A stretch of 9,813 nucleotides of DNA from DATCYZ01 sp036526195. GTDB lineage: Bacteria; Pseudomonadota; Gammaproteobacteria; Burkholderiales; SG8-39. Shown piece by piece: positions 6,730 to 9,813 of this stretch. Under the pieces are notes generated by a model. The model did not search any database. It was not told where the DNA came from and saw only the letters and a list, made by a program, of their open reading frames with translations. Positions within the stretch are counted from its first letter, which is position 1; each line of letters begins with the position of its first letter. The stretch spans positions 1 to 9,813 of the forward strand of contig DATCYZ010000138.1 in assembly GCA_036526195.1 (NCBI GenBank), in the 5' to 3' direction. A program made the position numbers and the translations under genes.

Positions 6730-6759
6730 ACTATTCGGGCGAATCCGGCGCCTGTCCGG

Positions 6760-7518
6760 CTAGCGGGACGCGGCTTCGAGGAACGCGCCCACCTCGCGCA
6801 GCACCGTCTGCTCACCGCCGGCGAGGAAGCGCCCGCCGTCCTGTGCCGCCAGTTGTCGCGATCCGGGCAGCTTGTCGAGGATGGCCTTGCGATCGTCCGC
6901 CGGCCCGCGCACGCCGCGGTAGTCGTTCCTGCCGTAGAGGTCGAACACCGGGAACGGCGCGTCGGCGAGGTCGTCGAGCGCGCCGTACATCGACATCGCC
7001 GCCCAGGCGGCGATCGCCGGATCGCGCCGCGCGCGCCACCAGCTGTAGAACATGCCGGTGCCCATCGCGTGCGACACCACCGCGGGTCGCGCAAAGCCCT
7101 TCGATCGCAGCAGCGCGAGCGCCGCCTCGATGCGCCCGCCCGCCTCGGGATGCAGCTTGCGGTACTCGGCCCCGTCGTCCACCTCGGGCGGGTGGACCGG
7201 CAGTTGCACCGAGAGCGTGGCCCACCCCTTGTCGAGGAGCGCCACGCGCAACTCACCGGTGACGCCGTGGTCCGGGTGCAGGCCGGCGCCATGCAGCAGC
7301 AGCACTGCGCCGCGCGGTTTCTCCGGCGCGGCGTAGAGGGACAGGAACTTCACGCCGCCGAACTCGAGCCAGAGCGCATCGCCCACCACGAGCGACGGCA
7401 GCACCTGGTCTGCCCAGCGCTTCTCGCGCGCGAGGTCGGACAGGGATTGGCCAAGCGCCACGGGCACGAAGGCCGGAACCAGCACCGCCACAAGCAGGCT
7501 TCGGAGGAATCGGTTCAT
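6760..7518 (-). CDS. Exported alpha/beta-hydrolase-fold protein (DUF3530-like), catalytic residues apparently missing
   Basis: This 252-residue protein has a clear Sec signal peptide: MNRFLRSLL, a hydrophobic core, and cleavage near ALG at residue 23. The mature part has an alpha/beta-hydrolase pattern: GAVLLLHGAGLHPDH (70-84, oxyanion-type loop), GWATLSVQLP (98-107), a nucleophile-elbow region AVVSHAMGTGM (146-156) and FDLYGRND (192-199). HPDH followed by WATLSVQLP suggests the DUF3530 family. The elbow position where a hydrolase has Ser is Ala151 (SHAMGT against the usual GHSMGG). The expected late His is also not seen: AAQDGGRFLAGG occupies the place where GADHFF is usual. It may therefore be a non-catalytic, periplasmic binding protein, or use other residues. 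It heads the minus-strand array and is divergent from the LysR gene across 65 bases. The start at 7518 is supported by the signal peptide; no strong ribosome site is seen. Function unknown. Confidence 0.8.
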   Translation of the reverse strand: MNRFLRSLLVAVLVPAFVPVALGQSLSDLAREKRWADQVLPSLVVGDALWLEFGGVKFLSLYAAPEKPRGAVLLLHGAGLHPDHGVTGELRVALLDKGWATLSVQLPVHPPEVDDGAEYRKLHPEAGGRIEAALALLRSKGFARPAVVSHAMGTGMFYSWWRARRDPAIAAWAAMSMYGALDDLADAPFPVFDLYGRNDYRGVRGPADDRKAILDKLPGSRQLAAQDGGRFLAGGEQTVLREVGAFLEAASR

Positions 7519-7583
7519 GGCGCGCGCAATCCCGGAGGCGGAGCCCCTACTCTACGCCCGCCCGCGCATGCGAGACTACCCCT

Positions 7584-8489
7584 GTGCTCCCGTCCGCCCT
7601 CCAGTACTTCCGCGACGCCGTGCAGGCCGGCTCGATCCGCCGCGCGGCGGAGAAGCTCGGCGTCGCGCCGAGCGCGATCAGCCGGCAGGTCGCGCGCCTC
7701 GAGGCGGAGCTGGGGCTCACGCTCCTCGACCGCCGCGCCCGCGGGCTGCACCTGACCGAGGCCGGCAGGATGGTGCTGGCCTATGCCGAGCGCAGCGGCG
7801 AGCAGTACGCGGTCCTGCGCGAGGGCCTGCAGGGCCTCGCCGGCGGGCGCGCGGGCGAGGTGCGCGTCGCCACCGTCGAAGGCGTGGTGTCGTATTTCCT
7901 GTCGAAGTACATCGGCACCTTCGAGCAGCGCCATCCGGGCTTGCGGGTGCAGGTGTCGGTGCTCGGCTCGCGCAGCGTGCTGGAAACGCTGCGCGAAGGC
8001 GGCGCCGACATCGCGCTCGCCTTCGGCGTGCGCCCGGGCGCCGGCTTCGTGCAGCACGCCCGGCTCGACCAGCCGCTGTGCGTGATCGTCGCGGCAGACC
8101 ATCCGCTCGCGCGCCGCAAGAGCCTGTCCTTCGCCGACATCGCCGGGGCGCGCGTCGCCCTGCCGGACCGCTCCTTCGAGATCCGCGCCCGCATCGACCG
8201 CATGGCGAAGCGCACCGGCACCGATTTCGTGCGCGTGATCGAGACCAATTCCCTCGAGATGGCCAAGGGCGCGGTGCGCAACTCGGACCTGCTGACCTTC
8301 CTGCCGCGCTATGCGGCGCTGCGCGACATCGCCTCGCGCGAGCTGGCCGCGGTGCCGTTGCGCGACCGGCCGTTCGCCGACACCAGCGTCACCCTGCTCA
8401 CGGCGCGCGCGCACCAGCTCTCGCCGGCCGGTCGGCTGCTGCTCGATGCCCTGAAGACGGGCATGGCGAGCTACCGGCGCACCAGCTGA
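7584..8489 (+). CDS. LysR-family transcriptional regulator
   Basis: This is a 301-residue regulator with a GTG start. The N-terminal winged helix-turn-helix is plain: AVQAGSIRRAAEKLGVAPSA (12-31) followed by ISRQVARLEAELG and LLDRRARGLHLTEAG. After a linker helix comes the periplasmic-binding-protein-like effector domain (about 92-295), starting VRVATVEGVVSYFL and including GGADIALAFG and LPDRSFEIRARID. The length is typical. The GTG at 7584 begins exactly where LysR proteins usually start; the ATG at 7568 is out of frame, and only a weak purine stretch precedes the GTG. LysR proteins commonly control divergent neighbours, here the hydrolase-fold gene and the sulfur-related array, and could also act on the binding-protein gene downstream. 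The effector cannot be predicted. DNA binding as a tetramer is family knowledge, not seen in the sequence. Confidence 0.94.
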   Translation: MLPSALQYFRDAVQAGSIRRAAEKLGVAPSAISRQVARLEAELGLTLLDRRARGLHLTEAGRMVLAYAERSGEQYAVLREGLQGLAGGRAGEVRVATVEGVVSYFLSKYIGTFEQRHPGLRVQVSVLGSRSVLETLREGGADIALAFGVRPGAGFVQHARLDQPLCVIVAADHPLARRKSLSFADIAGARVALPDRSFEIRARIDRMAKRTGTDFVRVIETNSLEMAKGAVRNSDLLTFLPRYAALRDIASRELAAVPLRDRPFADTSVTLLTARAHQLSPAGRLLLDALKTGMASYRRTS

Positions 8490-8498
8490 GGGCGCCGG
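8474..8498 (+). terminator. Possible terminator at the end of the LysR gene
   Basis: CCGGCGC (8474-8480) and GCGCCGG (8492-8498) are a perfect seven-base inverted repeat with an 11-base loop. The stop codon at 8487-8489 lies in the loop. An alternative self-complementary block, GGCGCCGGCGCC, spans 8491-8502. A moderately T-rich stretch (TGTTCTGTTT, 8509-8518) follows about 10 bases later, which is too far for a textbook intrinsic terminator. Confidence 0.33.
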
Positions 8499-8511
8499 CG
8501 CCGTGCGTGTT

Positions 8512-8544
8512 CTGTTTATGGCAACGCTGCGTTGCGAGAAACAG
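8512..8544. promoter_or_regulatory. 33-base inverted repeat upstream of the binding-protein gene (probable operator)
   Basis: Two 16-base arms flank a single central T at 8528. The outer parts CTGTTT (8512-8517) and AAACAG (8539-8544) are exact complements, as are the inner parts GCAACGC (8521-8527) and GCGTTGC (8529-8535). In the three-base link ATG/GAG only the middle base pairs, so 14 of 16 positions match. The centre leaves no room for a hairpin loop unless some inner pairs open, so a dimeric protein-binding site is more likely than a terminator. It lies about 70 bases before the binding-protein start and could be bound by the adjacent LysR protein or by an unlinked regulator. Confidence 0.6.
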
Positions 8545-8546
8545 GC

Positions 8547-8575
8547 TGTCCACGGAGCTGCGGCAGGGCTAGACT
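8547..8575 (+). promoter_or_regulatory. Weak candidate promoter for the binding-protein gene
   Basis: TAGACT (8570-8575) matches the -10 consensus at four of six positions. At a 17-base spacing the -35 position holds TGTCCA, a poor match. The long inverted repeat ends just upstream of this -35, where an activator could sit. The resulting leader would be about 30-35 bases, which is plausible. Confidence 0.28.
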
Positions 8576-8614
8576 GGGTGCGCAACCATCCCCACCCAGT
8601 CCAGGAGGCCTTCC

Positions 8615-9805
8615 ATGAAAACCCCAACCCTCGTCGGCGCGCTGATCGCCGGCGCACTCGCCGCCGGCGCGGCATCCGCGCAGGACGTGATCCGCATCGG
8701 CGCCCCGCTGCCGATCACCGGCCCGCTCTCCCCGGAGGCGCAGAAGCAGCAGCGCGGCTACGACCTGTGGGCCGAGACCGCCAACAAGGCGGGCGGCGTC
8801 AAGGTCGGCGCCAAGCGCATGAAGGTTGAGATCGTCTACGTCGACTACCAGTCGAACACCCCGCGTGCGGTGCAGGCGGCGGAGAAGCTGATCACGCAGG
8901 ACAAGGTGGACTTCCTCTTCGCGCCCTTCGGCTCCGGCGCCGCCAAGGCCGCCTCCAGCGTGTCGGAGAAGTACAAGGTGCCGACCATCGCCGCGACCGC
9001 TTCCTCCTCGCAGGTCTACGACCAGGGCTACAAGTACCTGTTCGGCACCTTCACGCCGAACGACACGCTGACCGAGCCGCTCGCCGCCATCGTCAAGAAG
9101 CAGGCGGCCGGCGTGCAGCGCGTGGCCATCCTCGCGCGCAACGACCTGTTCCCGCTCGCGATCGCGCAGGAAATGGAGAAGTCCGCCAAGAAGCACGGCA
9201 TGAACGTGGTGTATTTCGAGAAGTACGCCATCGGCACGCTGGACCACGCCTCGGCGCTGTCGCAGCTCAAGGCGCAGTCGCCGCACTGGATCTTCGCCAC
9301 CGGCTACACCAACGACCTGATCCTGATGCGCAAGCAGATGGCCGACCAGAAGATCGAGGCGCCGCTGGTGACCATGGTCGCCGCGCCCGCCTACCAGGAA
9401 TGGATCGACGGCACCGGCAAGCTCTCGGAGAATGTCACCTCCGCCGCGTGGTGGCACCCGGCGGTGCGCTACAAGGGCAAGGACATCTTCGGCAGCACCG
9501 AGGCCTACGTAAAGGCCTGGCAGGCGAAGTACAAGTCGATGCCCGACTATGCCGAGGGCTCGGCCTCCGCGGCCGGCGTCATCCTGCAGATGGCGATCGA
9601 GAAGGCCGGCAGCATCGACCGCACCAAGGTGCGTGACGCGCTCGCGGCGTTCAACGAAACCACCTTCTGGGGACCGGTGAAGTTCGCTCCCACCGGCCAG
9701 ATCGACTCGCTCGAGCCGCCGGTGTTCCAGATCCAGAAGGGCAAGCCCACGGTCATCCACCCTGCCGCGATCAAGCAGGGCGAACTGCAGCTCGGCGTCA
9801 AGTAA
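8615..9805 (+). CDS. ABC transporter substrate-binding protein, branched-chain amino acid (Liv) type
   Basis: This 396-residue periplasmic binding protein of the LivK/type I fold begins with a signal peptide, MKTPTLVGALIAGALAAGAA, cleaved after ASA at residue 22. The mature start QDVIRIGAPLPITGP is the family's first strand. Two lobes follow, with characteristic pieces such as VDYQSNTPRAVQAAEKLI, FAPFGSGAAKAASS, PTIAATASS (first-lobe ligand loop), VQRVAILARNDLFPLAIA, WIFATGYTNDLILMRKQM and a late ALAAFNETTFWGPVKF. Such proteins deliver amino acids, amides, urea or aromatic acids to LivHMGF-type permeases. Those subunits are not in the window but could follow directly to the right. AGGAGG at 8603-8608 sits 6 bases before the ATG, an excellent ribosome site. 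An inverted repeat upstream suggests specific regulation. The ligand cannot be predicted; Burkholderiales carry many paralogues with different specificity. Confidence 0.95.
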   Translation: MKTPTLVGALIAGALAAGAASAQDVIRIGAPLPITGPLSPEAQKQQRGYDLWAETANKAGGVKVGAKRMKVEIVYVDYQSNTPRAVQAAEKLITQDKVDFLFAPFGSGAAKAASSVSEKYKVPTIAATASSSQVYDQGYKYLFGTFTPNDTLTEPLAAIVKKQAAGVQRVAILARNDLFPLAIAQEMEKSAKKHGMNVVYFEKYAIGTLDHASALSQLKAQSPHWIFATGYTNDLILMRKQMADQKIEAPLVTMVAAPAYQEWIDGTGKLSENVTSAAWWHPAVRYKGKDIFGSTEAYVKAWQAKYKSMPDYAEGSASAAGVILQMAIEKAGSIDRTKVRDALAAFNETTFWGPVKFAPTGQIDSLEPPVFQIQKGKPTVIHPAAIKQGELQLGVK

Positions 9806-9813
9806 GACCGCCG

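Noticed and set aside
5904..7292. Minus-strand open frame of 462 codons spanning two genes and the gap between them
   Set aside because: Out of frame with both the ComA-like and hydrolase-fold genes, Arg/Pro-rich and without motifs; it reflects the lack of AT-rich stop codons.
7565..7572. CGCATGCG palindrome before the LysR gene as an operator
   Set aside because: Only eight bases and common in GC-rich DNA; there is no T-N11-A spacing or second site to support it.
8516..9760. Minus-strand open frame of 414 codons
   Set aside because: Complete mirror of the Liv-type binding protein, which has a signal peptide, ribosome site and family motifs; the antisense translation is a shadow.
1..9813. 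tRNA or rRNA genes, CRISPR arrays, insertion sequences, toxin-antitoxin or phage genes
   Set aside because: Looked for on both strands; no cloverleaf, spaced-repeat pattern, transposase or integrase motif was seen.

Overview
The window is GC-rich, densely coding bacterial DNA. It most resembles a betaproteobacterium of the Burkholderiales type: it carries a Bug/TctC-family solute receptor (a family greatly expanded in that order), a LysR regulator, a Liv-type binding protein and a CoA-ester-type flavin monooxygenase. This placement is inferred from gene content, not from a marker gene. I see no rRNA, tRNA, CRISPR array, insertion sequence or phage gene. No stretch longer than about 125 bases lacks a gene.

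Layout. Bases 1-560 (minus) hold the N-terminal part of a flavin monooxygenase that runs off the left edge. It is divergent from a 6-phosphofructokinase (615-1727, plus). The kinase converges on a five-gene minus-strand array, listed here in transcription order: an exported alpha/beta-hydrolase-fold protein (7518-6760), a ComA/phosphosulfolactate-synthase-like protein (6637-5819), a Bug/TctC periplasmic receptor (5694-4732), and two different sulfatases (4735-3206 and 3191-1743). The receptor and first sulfatase overlap through a TTGA stop/start junction, and the second sulfatase follows 14 bases later, so these three are very probably one operon. A LysR regulator (7584-8489, plus) is divergent from the array. 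It is followed by a Liv-type ABC substrate-binding protein (8615-9805, plus), whose upstream region holds a long inverted repeat.

How the genes may work together. The Bug receptor could capture an anionic organic compound in the periplasm, and the two formylglycine-type sulfatases could release sulfate from sulfate esters. The ComA-like enzyme belongs to a family whose founding member adds sulfite to phosphoenolpyruvate. The LysR protein sits where it could control the array, the binding-protein gene, or both. Taken together this looks like an uncharacterised organosulfur uptake and breakdown locus, but the substrate cannot be read from the sequence. The phosphofructokinase and the monooxygenase are probably unrelated neighbours.
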